Shown here: positions 10,440 to 25,400 of the stretch, one piece after another
Position numbering within the stretch: the stretch's first letter is position 1
Layout: every line of letters starts with the position of its first letter
From: Phlebotomus papatasi
Taxonomy: Eukaryota; Arthropoda; Insecta; Diptera; Psychodidae
DNA length: 64,000 nucleotides
Direction: 5' to 3'
NCBI RefSeq assembly: GCF_024763615.1
Contig: NC_077224.1
Span: 58,786,712-58,850,711 of the forward strand
The notes under the pieces: generated by a model
Databases searched by the model: none
Told to the model about the DNA's origin: nothing
The model's input: only the letters and a program-made list of their open reading frames with translations
Made by a program: the position numbers and the translations under genes

Positions 10440-13400
10440 GTAAGTTAAACTCGTGCTCTCTGAATTATCGTGCAAATCTACTTTTAATGAGGAACATAAA
10501 TTTACCCTCTTGGAGTCACTTATGAAATGCACATAAACATGCTAAGAATCAGGAATCATTTTATATTCTCAACTCAACCCCTTCTCCTTAAGTATTTAGG
10601 GGTTTATCATTTTTAGAACTATTCTTCCATTACTCAGGAAACTTCAAAAACATTTAACACAACTCTAAAATGCTTTTAGATAATGACTAATTTAAATATT
10701 AAAAGTTTATTAACTCACTAAATTTTAAATTTTTAATTTTTATTAGAGAAATACCTTTGTTATCCGTGTAAATACAAAGAACATTTGATTTTCTGCAGGA
10801 TTAAAAAGTTTATTTTCTCTCAACAAATATTAATTCCCCCATTTATGTGACTTAATAAATAAATTGTAGAATTTTTTTAAGAAGCTGGGTAGACTGAAAA
10901 TAAAGTTATTTGAGTCCAAACTGAAACGTTCCCTTTTTGCATATATGGCCCCTTCCGTCCCATCCCAAAAGTCCCAAAAGAGAAAAAAGTTGTCGGAAGG
11001 TACTTATTAGACTATTATTAGACTAATTTTGTCCAGTCTGCATATATGCATAGATGTTCCAAGTTTGAAGTGCGATATTTTCAATACTAATTAGATTTTT
11101 TTGTTACTCTTTTTTCAGAAGGGTTGTTTAGAAACTTGGCAAGCTGTTTTTTGGCTTTGTTTGTACTAAAATTAGTCTTAATACGTTTAAAAATGAATTT
11201 ATATGTAGAGGTGAATTTGACTCTTATTTTGAACAACTTGATTATTAATTTGGACAACTTGGCTGTAAATTTGGATAGCTAATCCGCCTCAACAGGATGC
11301 CCATTGTTCTTCATTTCATGAACCAATCTTACCAAGTACTCTTCCTGTTCATGTAAGGGAAACGTAGAATGTGTCAAAAAGTCCGGAAACTTCCTAAATC
11401 ATTCATTAATATGAGTTGACTTCGGTACTCCAATTACGTGCGGATTCGCTCATTCCCTGGCCTTTCCTGGAGCCTTTCAAGGCATTTCTCGCTACATCTC
11501 TTTCGTAGAGATGATGATCCTTTGTTTCTTCAGGCATTTATACAGCCTAGTCATCACAAAAGCTGAAACTTCACGAAATGTCGTGAGAAAAACACCTGTC
11601 CAAAATAAGGAGTATCACCTCACTGGTAAATGTCTTAAAAAATTCCCATTTTTCACACGAAAAATCTAATTCACACGGCAAATCTCACTTCAGATCAAAT
11701 GTACAAATCACCTCTAACGTGAATCAACACAATATTCAATGAATATTCAATAATATCACTCAAAAAAAGGGAATAAACATTCTTAGTACTTCACCACAGC
11801 TAAATAAGACCGAAGTACACACGAAGTTCGTCATATTTCTCGTAAGCAATTGCTCACACTGAATTTTCAACAAAGCAATTTTAACTCAAATCATATTCAA
11901 AATTTAACGTATTTAGTGATAAAATCTTCCAAAAAGAACAAATATTTAGATAGAATTCATTATTCATCAAATATTGGAATAAAAATCCATAATTTTAATA
12001 GATTTATTTTTAGTGTCCAATTTTATCCTCAAAGTGTTCAAAATAAGAAACTGGACGAAATTATGAGCCTTTCCCCTATTCATTTTTCGTACTCTTTTAG
12101 AGGCGGCGTGGTTTACTTTTTAAACATCAGGGTCTTTTATGTCCTGTCCACAGGTTAAATCCTGGCGTTGGATAGCGTTAAAATGTTCTAGGAAACTTAA
12201 ATTTATTTAATGAAGTCACACCCTTCTTTGCCCTTTTTAGGAATCACCTGGACCAGCTTTCGTTAACCAGATAGTGTGAAAGCTTATAATGTGTACCGTA
12301 ATTTTCAATTGATTATAAGTCAAAAAGTTGAACTGTATACATTTCAGTTCAATTCTTTTTAGGATTTTGCCTCTGATTGCGAAACCCCTAGAGAAAATTC
12401 ATTTTCACGTATTTTTCTATTCGCTATTTTATGATACATTCCCTTAAGATACTTTCTCATTTTCTCCGTTAACACACGTGTTCATATATTTTACACTCTA
12501 CCATAAGAATACTCCAAGATTATTAATCTGATGCAAAGGCAAACCCTTGAGGAAGAAATGTTACCCGCCGATTTGAAAAATTGACTCTTCAGCTTCAGCC
12601 ATTCCCAGCCAAGACAAATTCCAGCAAAAGACTCTCGTCTCCTGAATTTCAGTCATAATTTCATCGAATTAAAATATGAGAAATTGCCTGTGAAATTGCC
12701 GTTTGTCGTATCGTTGAAGCATAAATTTTTCTTCTTGATTTGCTCAGGAACTGGAAATTGTGAGGAATATATATCGATTCAATTCATCAATGTACCTAAA
12801 TACAATTTGAATAGAACTTTTTGAAAAAGGGCAAATATTTTTGGCAATCGCTTGGGACATACTGTGAACGAATTTCAACTTTCACCAATAAATTAGAATT
12901 TAAGATTGTTCATACTTTTTGTCTAAGAACATGTTTCGTCACATTAATGATCTATCTATAATAACCTCTAGGAATTCTATATTTGGAAATGAATTATAAC
13001 ATCAGAGTTGTAATGTTTATCATAATATTTGCGGCCTTATGTTTCCAAGCAAATAATTTCTGAGAAATAATGTTAAGCTATTTGTCCGTCGATTTCATAC
13101 GTTTCATTCATCCGGTCGTCCCGAATGTTAGAAATCAAATGTTTGGAAATAGAGCCTTAAAGTCTATTTGCAAATATTAAAAATTCTTCATGTCCTTGAA
13201 TCATTCCTAATTTTAATTAAACTTAAGGTCAAAAATTCAAATATTTCTAGAAAACGGTTTAGTGCTATTACAATGAAAAATTAACGTTTTTTCAGCAATT
13301 TACTGTTCTCAAGTGCTTCTACATAATCTACTTTTCTTGTATTGGCTGATTTTTTTCTGTCTTGACTGTTTAACAGTTTTAGAACACGGCGAGGATTCTG

Positions 13401-16400
13401 TAAAACCGTCGAGAGAGTAACCAGCACAACCAAAAGTTGATAATGCAGAGGCACTTGAGAACAGTTGTGTACTAAAATTGTCATACTTCGATGCTGGTAG
13501 GCGACGGTTGCAGATCGTCGACAGGGTGGTGAGATGTGGTGACAGAGGCCTTATTGTGCCTTGTCCCTGCAAGGGACGTACTGTCAGCTAAGTAGATAAG
13601 TTCTCAAGTAGTTCTACATAATCAACTGTTTGACAATTTTAAAACTCGGCGACGACTACTCAGAAAAAAATATTTTGTAGAATTGTTCGTAAATGTTTGT
13701 GAAATCCTATGGAGGACTTTCGTAATACTCGTGAATCATATAACTCACAAACAAGTTCGTGAAATTTTGTACTTTTTTCACAAACATTGTTCGTAAAATG
13801 ATCATCTGACGAACATTTTTTGTACATTTACGAACATTTGTTCGTAAATGTTCGTAAACACACAAAAAAATGTTCGTAAAATTTTGTAGTTTGTTCGTAA
13901 ATTTTTGCCACATAGACAAAAATTTACGAACAAATACGAACAAATGACAAAATTTGACGAACATTTTTGTGTGTTTACGAACATTTACGAACAAATGTTT
14001 GTAAAAGTACAATAAAATGTTCGTCAAATGATCATCTTATGAACAGTGTAAAAAAAGTACAAAATTTTACGAACTTGTTTGTGGGTTATATGATTCAAGA
14101 GCATTTCGTAAGTCCTCCATAGGATTTCACAAACATTTACGAACAATTTTACAAAATATTTTTTTCTGTGTAGGAAAAACAATCGAGACAGTATATCCAA
14201 CTGAAGTCTAGCTATATTTACTCATAGGCGTGGATTTAAGTGTGTTGTAGTCCGTTTTTGTTATTTACTGATTATTTATATTTTAAGTTATTGACAGTTT
14301 GATCCTTTTTAAGTATTTTATTGGACAGGATATCGATCAAAATAGGCCAAAGGCCTAAGACCTGAGCAAGGGGATCAAATGGGGGGGGGGGGGGGCAAAA
14401 AAAAGAATAACCAACTCAAAGAAAGTCGATAAGTCAGAAGCACTTGGGAACAGTAAAGTGCTAAAAAAATGTTGATTTTTCATTGGAATAGCACCATTCA
14501 TCAACTTATTAGTACACGTTGGAAAGGTTTTGAAGACTCTAACAAGTCAAAACTAGTTCTACACGATTTTGTACTGGTAAACCGGCTATTTTTGCGTTAT
14601 AATCCTTGTGTCAAAACATTTTAAGACTCCTTACTCAGTTGAATTATGGGGCTATTCCAATGAAAGAATGAGCATGTTTTTTAGCACAAGATGTAAGGTT
14701 TTTTGACAAGATGTAAGGTTCTTCTCTCTACACAAAAACTTCATATTTTCCCCAGTCCTCGTCGTGTTTCAAAATCACGAAATAGTCATGACAGGAACCG
14801 ACACAAAAGAAAAGTTCAACCGAAATCCGAATTCGAATATTCCCTCCGTACAAGTTTTCACCCGATCACAATGCCAACTGATATTCAGTCAATGGAGTAA
14901 CCTGTCATGTCAGCTTTGTGCACAGAAAAAAATATTTTGTAAACTTGATCGTAAATGTTTGTGAAATCCTATGGCAGACTTACGAAATGCTCGAGAAACG
15001 TATAACCCACAAACAAGTTCGTAAAACTTTGTACTTTTTTCACAAACATTGTTCGTAAAATGATCATTTGACGAACATTTTTTTAATTTTACAAACATTT
15101 GTCTGTAAATATTCGTAAACACACAAAAAAATATTCGTAAAATTTTGTCATTTGTTCGTATTTGTTTGTAAAGTTTTGTTTGTCTGGCAAAAATTTACGA
15201 ACCAATACGAACAAATTACAAAATTGTACGAACATTTTTTTGTGTGTTTACGAACATTTACGAACAAATGTTTGTAAAAGTACAAAAATGTTCGTCAAAT
15301 GATCATTTTACGAACAAGGCTTGTGAAAAAAGTACAAAATTTTACGAACTTGTTTGTGGGTTATACGATTCACGAGCATTTCGTAAGTCTGCCTTAGGAT
15401 TTCACAAACATTTACGAACAATTTTACAAAATATTTTTTTTCTGTGTGGCGTGATGCAGTTGGTAACTTAAGCCTCAACCGCGAGTTTTCTCAGGTTTTC
15501 CATGAGTTTTTTCGTGAATTTTCAGTGGTGAAAAGTCGGCGAGTAGCATTAATATTCTCTACTCATTATTTTCCTTGAAATGACGTATGGGAACAGATGT
15601 GATCTTTTTTAGTACTTGAGAACAGTAATGTGCTAAACAAACATGGTCACTTTTTTATTGCAATAACACCATTAGTCTCTCTTCTGCGAATTGTAAAATT
15701 ATGAGAAACGATAGATGAATAGCCTAAAATTAATTCATTATTGGGAAAGTGGGGCGGTTTTACACGGTTTCGCTTATCCTATTTTTTTCTGTATTAAGTT
15801 GATACGAACTGTACTAAACTTAACTATATGCATATATATAACGGTATGTCTTGTGTCTTTGTTCGAAAATTTGTAGTATAATTATTTAATAACAATTGAT
15901 TATAGGTGAATAATTTATTTTCCAAAGTAATTGATGATTTAAACTGCCCCACTTCCACACTGTCTGGTAAAATTTATTGTAATGTGACATTTTTTATGCT
16001 ACGGAGTTTATCATTGTAATTCGAATGCCTAATTTTTCTGTAATTGATTTGAAGAAAAATGTTAAGATTTCTTTATTTTGTTTCCATTTGGTTAAATGAA
16101 TATTCAATAATTTTGACAACGTGTTTTGCATCTCATTAAGCTTTATTTTTCATTTTCCTGGAGGAAAATTCCTGGAAAAAGCAAAATTCTGCAATTTCAT
16201 AATGTTGTTTTTATACCCAATAGAGCTGAGTGAATTTAACAGAAATTCCTATTAAAATTTATTATGCTATACAAATTACTTGTTATTTCGGTCAAATAGG
16301 TTTTGTAAATATTTCTCTGAAGTATGATTTTTCTGACTATGAAATTTAGATTTGATAATTTAACAAATTTTATTATAAAAGGTCTTTAATACGCTTCGAT

Positions 16401-19400
16401 AAATATGTTTTTTTTTAGTTTGCTGTTTTTAGAATTTATGTTTAGCAATGAACTGCTTTTTAATGAAAGAAGGGTTTAGGATGAAGGTGAAGGGGAGTTA
16501 CAATGGTGAAGGTACAAAACGTAACTATTCTCTATTCTGACGAATATTGCTGGCAAATCAGCCGTTTATTTAGTGAGAATTGTCATAAGTAACAGTGAAT
16601 GCAATGTGACCTTTTTGAATGATGTACGTGCCTATTTTGTCCGCAGGACTCTTCCTGGAGTGTCCAGGAACAACGGCTCATTCGCTGCGTAGTACACTAC
16701 AACTCATTAGGGCACCAATTCAGTCACTCTCCGTATATGATTTCGACAGATCAGTGACTTCATTATCATCCGAACTGTTCGCCGGGGAAATTCATATCCG
16801 TCATCTGCAGTTCTCGCACTCTCACCTGCAATTTCTAGCGGACAATAGTCTACGTAATCTCCACTCATCGCTCGAATCTCTCAGCATTGTCAATGGGAAA
16901 TTGACGCAGGTATGGCAAGAGAACTTTTCTTATAATTTCCCACGTATAGTATACCATGAATGAAAATGGCACATCCTTATTGAAGGAGTATGGGATAATA
17001 AATCAATAGTCATGCTCATGAATGAGGAGATAGGATACACAATTTCTCTTTTGGCAGTTGCTACATTACCAAAAGTTGAAAATACTGTCGTTTTCGGGCA
17101 AACAATGAATTTTCGACACGCTGTTCTATTCTTGTTGACTCTTACACAGAATGTTGCTGAAAGAGATACCACACGAGGAGAGGGTAAACTGTTTCAATCG
17201 ATTTTCCTTTTCTATGTTGAACTTTTTTTTTATTCAACACACTTTCCTTTTTGTTCAACATTTCAACTCGCGGCTGTGTCTATTTTCTTGTGCACACTCC
17301 TCTTTTTTTGGCAGTGGGTGTCACTATAGTGCGAAAATTGAGATCAATTTAAATGTTAAATGTTTCACTTTCTCTTGTTGGGCCCACACTTCCGGCTCAA
17401 GTTTGTATGTTAACCCTTTAGCTTGCAAAATGATATAGTTATCAAAATGATTAATTGTAAAATGGTTAGGGTAAGTGTGCCAAATTTCGGCATAGTTGCA
17501 TGCAAGCGTCAAAGTCTCAAGTTTGAAATGTAATATTTCAAATACAAATTGATTTTTTTATTCTTTCTTCTGAAAGAGTGTTGCTGGGAACCATGTAAAG
17601 AGTTTACCTTCTTAATTTACTCTAAAATCATTCTTAATACATTTTAAAATGAATAAAAATATAGACATAGCTTTGGTACCCTATTTCGGCCACCTTCATT
17701 CTCATAGTCCGTTGCCCTTCGGGAATTCTTCCAATGCCTTTTTCACGTCATCTCGTTTGTCGAATCTACATTTTTTTGTTATTCTTTTGCATTGTATAAT
17801 CTCTAGAGTACGTAAAATCTAAAAGTTCATGGAAATTAGAGGAACAAAAAAGGTGGCCGAAATTGCAAGCTGGCCGTAATTTGGCACACTTACCCTATTT
17901 GCAGCAAAGTAAATATTTAAATTCAAATTTATCAACCATTGAAAAAAAATTGAGTTTTTTCTATAAAAAATATCTCTTTGACCGTTATTAGTCAATACCT
18001 AAAGGTACTTTTTTATGACTATATTTTTACTACTTTTTGACAGTAATGTGTTTAGCACAGAATTAATTAGGATTTTTTTCTGCAAATTTCGTTTTGAATT
18101 CTAAGACGTGAATCAGGGACAGTTTTAAGCAGACTTATAGGGCAGTTTCTGTTATCACATTAAGTTTTACTATAACGTTTTAATTTATCTTTGAGAAAGT
18201 TTACAAACCTTTTTTCTGGAACTTCATTTTTTAACTGTCAATTTATGCTATCTGGATGAAATCTCTCTTCACAATGAGTGTTAAGAGCTTAATGCCTAAA
18301 GTATGTTCAGGAAACAATGTGGTAAAAATGATAAAAAATAATTATTTTTCTTTTAGAATTGCCTGTAAGCCGTATATCTTTTTTTATGTATTTAAAAAAA
18401 CGCACTTAATTTCATGCAAAAAAAAATTTCAAAAGTTGATTATTTTTTGTGAATCAAAAGTTTGTTACCTCATGGCCTCTAGACATTAGATAAATTTGTG
18501 TCCATATTAAAGAGCTTTTCTTACACAATCGTAAGGAATTTGCTTCAATATGGACATAAATTTCTTCAGTGTGTAGGGGCCATCATTTAAAAAGTAATAC
18601 AAATTGATCAAAAACATGGAACTAACTTAATGTAATCCGACTATATTTTGAAATTATCTTGTTTAGGAAGCAAATGATGAGTTCGTATATTTCTGAAGTT
18701 TTCAGTGGTCAATATATTTATATAAAAGTGGTGATAAAGAATAAGTTTCTTTGTGAATTTATGATTTAGGTTAAAAATGGAATCTTACAAGAAGTTAAAA
18801 GAAGGGAAATAGTCGAGAGATACCTGTAAGAATAAATCTGTATTGTCAATTGCCAAATTTTATGGAAAATCACAACGGGAACACTGGAAACTTTAGAAGT
18901 GTTCAAAGCCACCATTTGCATATAAATTAACATAACTTCAACATATAATCAGATTACATTATGCTAGTTGCTCATTTTTGATAATTTTGAATTACTTTAC
19001 AAATGAGGCAACAAACTTTTGACTCATAAAAAATGATTAACTTTTGAAAAACAATTATTTTTTATATGAAATGAAATATATAAATTTTTTTAGAAAAATA
19101 AAAAAAAAATGCTATCATTTTTTTCCATATGGATTCTCGACAAATGTATATTAGGCAACAACCTTTTGACATCCGCTATACCAATATAATTCAAGATTTA
19201 TTAATTATAATAATATTTTTTTTAATAACGGCTGTCCATTTTGGACTTTACAGTTCAATACTAATTATTATAACTTTTATTACTTCTAATGTGCCTGGTA
19301 ATATAAAATGGCCAATATCCAAGAAGAACTGATTGAAGCTACATGGCTTAAAGAAAATTCATGTAGATTTAGCATAAGACGAGTCTTGAAATGTTTTCAA

Positions 19401-22400
19401 TTACTTGGACTTCCCTACTTCTTCCAACACGATTTATTAATTAATCCAGAACACGATGTCAATACAATTTGCAGCAATAAAAATTTTTCGCTTAACGTCT
19501 ACCGCCGTCTTAGAGTATTAGGTTCATCTCACACAATATAATACAATATTTACAATACAAAATTATCCAGTTATTTTATTACAAATAATTGGGAGGAAAA
19601 ATGACAGATGTCCGCTTCGTTGGACTTATCGAATTTGTTCAACGTCTTGAGAGTAAATTATTAATACGAGCTTTTTTTTTATATTATGAGAATAAAGAAT
19701 AAAGTATTTAAAGAAAAAATAATTAAACAGATAATATTAAAGGATTCTTTTATTTTTATAGTCCATTTATTAAACAGAAACTTCTTCACCATATAAACTA
19801 CTAATATTGAATGAGACCATCAAGATATTATCCGAATAGCTCCTGCAATCTCCTATAATCTGCAAAATTCTATCGAATGATTTATACGACTTTGTGATTT
19901 ACCATGTTCCATTGATTTTTTTTCTAAATGGTTTATTTCACTTCCAGCAAAATAATCTAAAAACAAATTCCTGTACTACTCTGCAAAATCATAAACAATT
20001 TTTTTTAATCAAAACATTTTCATTATTGAAGATTTACATAAAGAGAATATTTGCAAATAATTTGTTAAATTTTAATAGGATTATTGGGAATATTGTTTTT
20101 AATACTATTGTGTTGATATTCCTATTAAAATAAAATAGTTAAGTTGTTTTATTGTTTCAATACATAACACATAGTTTTAACGAATTTATAATGGATTTCA
20201 TTTATTGTTTATTGTATTAGGTGCGTTAATCCTCACAAAATTTTCAATGGTTTTAGTAATTAACCATTATTCATTTATTTAGGGAAATTATTTTCACTCT
20301 TCTGTGTTCAAATATTTATGACGATATCGTAAAATCTGCAGTGCTGTTGGAAACTTTGCTAGTACAAAACCACAGAGAGAGTAAGGGGGTAAAGTTACAC
20401 AATAATGAGTACCCAAGGACATGTTTCTAAGGAAGATCTCAAATTGACTCAAAATCCTATAGCTCACCCTTAAAATAATAAAAAAAGGATTTTCGTGGAA
20501 AATGCCATTGTATCTATTTTTGCTGATGGTGAGGGTGTGTAAATAGTTTTCCTTTAAATTAGGTTCCGCACAAAGCACTGTCTGGCCTGGAGCGGCTCAT
20601 GGTGCTGGATTTGGAGTCAAATGAAATCACTGAGACTTTCAATGGGGGCTTCGATGGTCTCCATTTGGTGAAGCTCAACATGAAGAGCAATGCCCTGGAG
20701 ACAATCCCCGTGGATGCTTTCAAGGGGCTGGAAATGTCTCTGGCCGAGGTGGATTTGTCAGATAATAAGCTAAAATTATTTCCAATGAATGCACTCACCC
20801 ATTTGGATAATCTCCGGTCGCTGCGTGTGGCATTGAATGGGATTAGCGCATTCCGATGGGATGGTGTATCACGGCTCGTGTCACTCCAATTTCTCGACAT
20901 TAGTTCCAATAGTTTGGAACAGATTGACGAGGACTTCTGTATCCCATTTACCAAACTCAAGACACTTTCCCTCTATTCCAATCTTATTGAGACAGTCCAC
21001 AGAAATGCCTTCAGGAGTCTACATGAGCTCATGAGTCTCGACATGAGTCACAACAATATTATCCACTTGGATGGGGGAATTTTTGCGTGGAACAAGAAGC
21101 TTCAGACTGTGGATTTGAGTCACAATCACATCCACTACATCAATGGTGTCTTCTGCAATCTACCCTTGTTGCGGGAAGTATTTCTCACTGGCAACAATAT
21201 TCTCGAATTGCCTGGTGATGCCTTTACAAATTCCACCCAGATCATCGTGATATACCTGGAAGCCAATGCAATTAGGCGCTTGGATGGCAATGCTCTTAGA
21301 ACACTCATGAATCTCGAGCAGTTGCATCTTAATTCCAATTTTATACCCCATCTTCCAAGCAATTTCCTGGAAAATACAGCTAAGCTTACATCCCTGAGCT
21401 TGGATGCGAATGAAATCAGTGAACTGGAACGGGGTACTTTTTCCAGACTAAATAACCTGCGTTTGTTGAGACTACAGAACAACCGTATACGTTTGATCAG
21501 GCGGAGTGTCTTCTATCCACTGCCGAGTTTGTTAGAACTACACTTACATAACAATCGAATTGGAGCCATTGAACCAGCAGCATTGGCAAGCCTAATGAGC
21601 CTTCAAGCCATTACGCTACAGAATAATCATGAGCTCAATCAGTTGGAAGCCGTCTTTCCAGCCGATCAATCAGCCATCGTATCCATTCAGCTGGAATCCA
21701 ATGAGATCACGAACATAGCTGAAGGTGCATTGGCAGGTCAATCTAGTGTTCAAGTCCTCTGGCTCAGTAACAATCATCTACAGACCCTAAACCGCACCCT
21801 CTTAAGGGATATGCATCACTTAGAGCGGCTCTATCTTAACAACAATTCGATCTCCTCCATCTCTGCTGATGCTTTCCAAGCCATGGTGGTCCTACGATTG
21901 CTCGATCTCAGTCACAATCGTCTCGAACATGTGACAAGAGATATGTTTTCTGAGCATTTGGTTGAATTGGAAGACCTGAATTTGGCCAACAACAACATTC
22001 AAGTCATTGAGGGCAGGGCTTTCGGGAAGATGAAAAAACTCAAGACACTGGACCTGTCCAACAATTTCATCACCCTCCTCAATAGGGATATTTTTGACGG
22101 ACTACCAGTTGCAGTCCTTAGTATTCGGAATTCTTCTGTATCCAGAATAGATATAGGCACTTTCCGTGGAATGACCAATCTCAATGAGTTAAATCTAGAA
22201 GAGAATAACCTAATCCCGGCTGATATTAAGCAACTGGATATCCCTAGCTTACGGACTCTACGAGTGGGGAGCAATAACTTTACAGAAATCGTTACAGGGA
22301 TCTTTGACAAACTTCCCTCACTTCAGAGTCTTGTGGTGACAAACTGTAGCATACAGGTGCTTCCAGAAGCCATCTTCGCCAAAAATACCAATCTCGTTAG

Positions 22401-25400
22401 AATTGACTTGAGCAGAAATCGGATGAAGATCATAAAGAGAAACGTCTTTAGTGGCCTCAATGTTTTCAAGGAGCTACGACTCGATGGTAATATCTTTACG
22501 GATTTTCCCAATATTGCTCTGCAGAATATCTCAACGCTAGAGACACTAACAATGGCCAAGAATACTCTTACGAGTGTGGATTTCTTCAGATTGAACGGAT
22601 TACCGAGTCTTAGGCATCTGGATCTCAGTGACAACTCTATTTCACTCGTCAGTGGGTTCAACACCTTTAATTTGACGCAACTGGATTTCGTAGATCTCAG
22701 TGGGAATATTCTTTTGTCATTGCCTGCCAACTTCTTCCAGAACTCCTACAGTTTGCATCGTGTTGATCTGGCTCGGAATCGCTTCCGTCAAATACCGAGT
22801 TCAGCCTTATCTGAGAACTCCCTACCAAGATTGAGTTGGCTCAATCTCACGGGAAATCCTCTCACTGAGTTCTACTACGGCAACGACAATCAGAGATTTC
22901 CCCATCTCAAAGAGATTCACATTACCCGAACGAACATTTCAATTGTTACAAGTAGGGATTTTGTGGTCTTCCCAGCTCTGCAGCATTGCTATCTCGTGCA
23001 AAATCGTATTGGAAGAATATCTCCAGGAGCCTTTTCAACGCTCTCGCAACTTTTGACTCTAGATCTCAGTCTTAATGAACTCACGATTTTACCCAGGGAA
23101 AGACTCCAGGGCCTTAAGCATCTGAGAATGCTGAATTTGTCTCATAATAGCCTTAAGGAACTTGAGGAGTTCACTGATGACCTAGGCAATTTGCAGACAC
23201 TCGATCTCTCTTTCAATCAACTGAGTAGGATTGGAAAAATTGCTTTCCGGCATCTGATTAGACTGACGGACCTTTATCTACGGGGTAACAGACTGACGAC
23301 TATTTCAGCCGAGGCTTTCAGGAATTTAAGAAAGCTGAATGTACTGGATTTGAGGATGAATTACTTCGAGAATCTTCCTTTGAGAGCACTAAGGACCATT
23401 GAGACCCATGTTAAGACCTTAAGAGCTGAAGGTGAGTCTGAAATACCTTTTCTTTATCAGTATTCTTCAAGATATCCAAGTAGCAAAATCAGATTAATTA
23501 CTTAGAATTGTAGGTAAATACGATTCACAGTTTTTCTTTAAATTTTCATTCTACATTAATACATTTCATTGTTTTTTTTTTACAATTTATTACAATGTAG
23601 TTTTTAAGGAAAAGGAAGCTAATGATATATTCGTATTAAATAATGACATTTGCTTTACTCTTCTTATATATCTCAAACCGGTAAAATTTTTCTCCAATTA
23701 TTTGTCATATTTTTGTTATTTTTTTTTATTAAAAGGCTTTAATCTCCCCAATATTTTCAAGCATTAGGGGGAAGTGGGGCACTTTTGAATTGAAGACGTT
23801 TGAAATAGAGTTTTTTCCTCCTATTTTTAAATGGAATTGGACTTTACCATGATGTAATTTAGCTCAATAAACTAATCGTGAAGATCAATTACATTGTAAT
23901 ATGTCTCAATTCTATTGTATTAAACTCAATTTTAAAGGTATTCCAATTCAAACATGCCACTCAGTACATCCTAAAAGAAGAAGAGCATATTCTTTTGGAA
24001 GATTACTTACGAGATGAAAAGTGAGTTATTCAAAAAGGTTTATAATTAAAGTACGGAAAAACATAAGCAGTAAAAAAATAAATTTGATAACTAAAAAAAT
24101 TAAATTTGGTCAGTAAACACTTTAAATAATATTTATAAAAATTGGTTTAATTTATATATCAATGGTTCAGAATATAAAACGAATAAGTCGCGAAAGGCCA
24201 ATTTTACAAAAAAAAAAAACAATATCAAGATGAGCTTTTACATGTTAAGTATAGGGTTTTTAAGATTTGAGACCTCTAACCCTTTGGGAATAAATTAACA
24301 TTCCGGTATAATATTCACGGGGAAGGTAGAGGGTGTTAAGCAGTACCCGAAAAGCGAAAGAAACGAATTTTGCAGAAAATCGACGTATTTGACTTTTATT
24401 CTGACAAGTTGATATTTAATATAACAAAATAGGTAAATAACGACCATTTTATTTTCCACTTGTCGAAACTAGCATGAAAAATTCACAGAGTTTTAAATTG
24501 AATACTGATTAAATCATATTTCTGGTGAACAAATTTGTTTTTTTACTGCACATATGCGCAGTCTCAATCCGCAAAAAATTACTATGACTCAAAAATGACT
24601 GGATTTTGGTGTACAAGAAATGGTCAAAAAGATTTCTCTTAATTGGAATCTTAAAAATTAGTCATATTCGCGTCGTATTTTGGTCACAGCATTACTATAG
24701 ATTGAATTAGTAATATTATCGTTATTTTATGGTTCTAAAGTTTACTCTACCATGCGGTAACAAAAGCGACTCCAAATGACGGTCTTTTTCCGTACAAAAA
24801 GTAACGCGCCAAAAAATGCATTTGGAGTTCCTTACTAACGCATAGGTACGAAATCGACGTACGCACTTTGAATGAAAACGTCAAGTGAACTTTACTACTT
24901 TGTATTGTACTACCATCGCAGACACTATTTTCTCAACAATTCATCACATTTTCTGTCGTTTTCTACTACGTTCTATGTAAATTTCTCTATTCATTCATTC
25001 ATTTTCAACCGCTTATCCCTATTGGGGTCGCGGGCCCATGACATCCAAATTAGCAGCCCACGCTTGTCGATCCTCCGCCACTTCAGGAAGATGTTCGGGT
25101 TCGATCCCGAGGCGTTCCAAGGCAAGATTCTGAATTTGATTCAGCCACCTTGTCCTAGGTCTGCCTCGAGGCCGAGGTCTCCTCACAATGGCTTGCATAG
25201 CTTTTCTGGGGAATCTTGTAAATTTCTCTATTTTTTCCCTAATTTACTACTCGTATTTGCGAAGATTTTTGCCATTCGACTATTGCTGAATGAGGCATCC
25301 GACATGTTGAAAATTTTCCAACTGAATAGCAACAACACAAAAAAATCTTTTAAAATTTTCACTAAATAGGTCTTTTCAACACAAAATTTCAATCACAGGA

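Larger units (their letters stand above)
13262..14494. mobile_element. H1: host element with GTGCTATT...AATAGCAC ends, interrupted by palindrome G1
   Basis: Left GTGCTATTACAATGAAAAAT and right ATTTTTCATTGGAATAGCAC are inverted. The next words ACTGTTCTCAAGTGCTTC and GAAGCACTTGGGAACAGT also pair. G1 occupies the middle. Confidence 0.72.
10440..16646 (+). other. Intron 1 (6.2 kb), repeat-rich
   Basis: Bounded by GTAAGT and CCGCAG. It contains the D1 TA-element, two H host elements with G palindromes, a G15 homopolymer (14381-14395), and a GTGGGGC-type MITE near 15.75-15.96 kb. The stretches 12080-13260 and 15960-16640 show nothing I recognise. Confidence 0.8.
16910..20562 (+). other. Intron 2 (3.65 kb)
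   Basis: Bounded by GTATGG and AATTAG. It contains the intact C3 MITE, a diffuse inverted repeat at 18.4-19.06 kb and a decayed copy of a Tc1-like MITE at about 19.59-19.83 kb. The remainder, including 19830-20560, is AT-rich with no supportable feature. Confidence 0.8.

Noticed and set aside
13707..14027. Cys/Phe-rich repetitive protein with NIF and EQMFVN-like repeats
   Set aside because: Repetition is produced by the TTCGTAAATG words of palindrome G1; equivalent frames appear in G2 on either strand.
20559..22730. Minus-strand frames opposite exon 3
   Set aside because: Shadows of the LRR exon; leucine/serine-rich by complement of the LRR codons.
23432..23505. Exon 3 read-through to a stop at 23503-23505 as a secreted isoform
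   Set aside because: Possible in principle, but the GAAG|GTGAGT donor is strong and the extension is not LRR-like; no evidence for retention.
24768..24832. MITE ends at ACTCCAAATG / CATTTGGAGT
   Set aside because: Only a short hairpin; no flanking duplication or second copy found.
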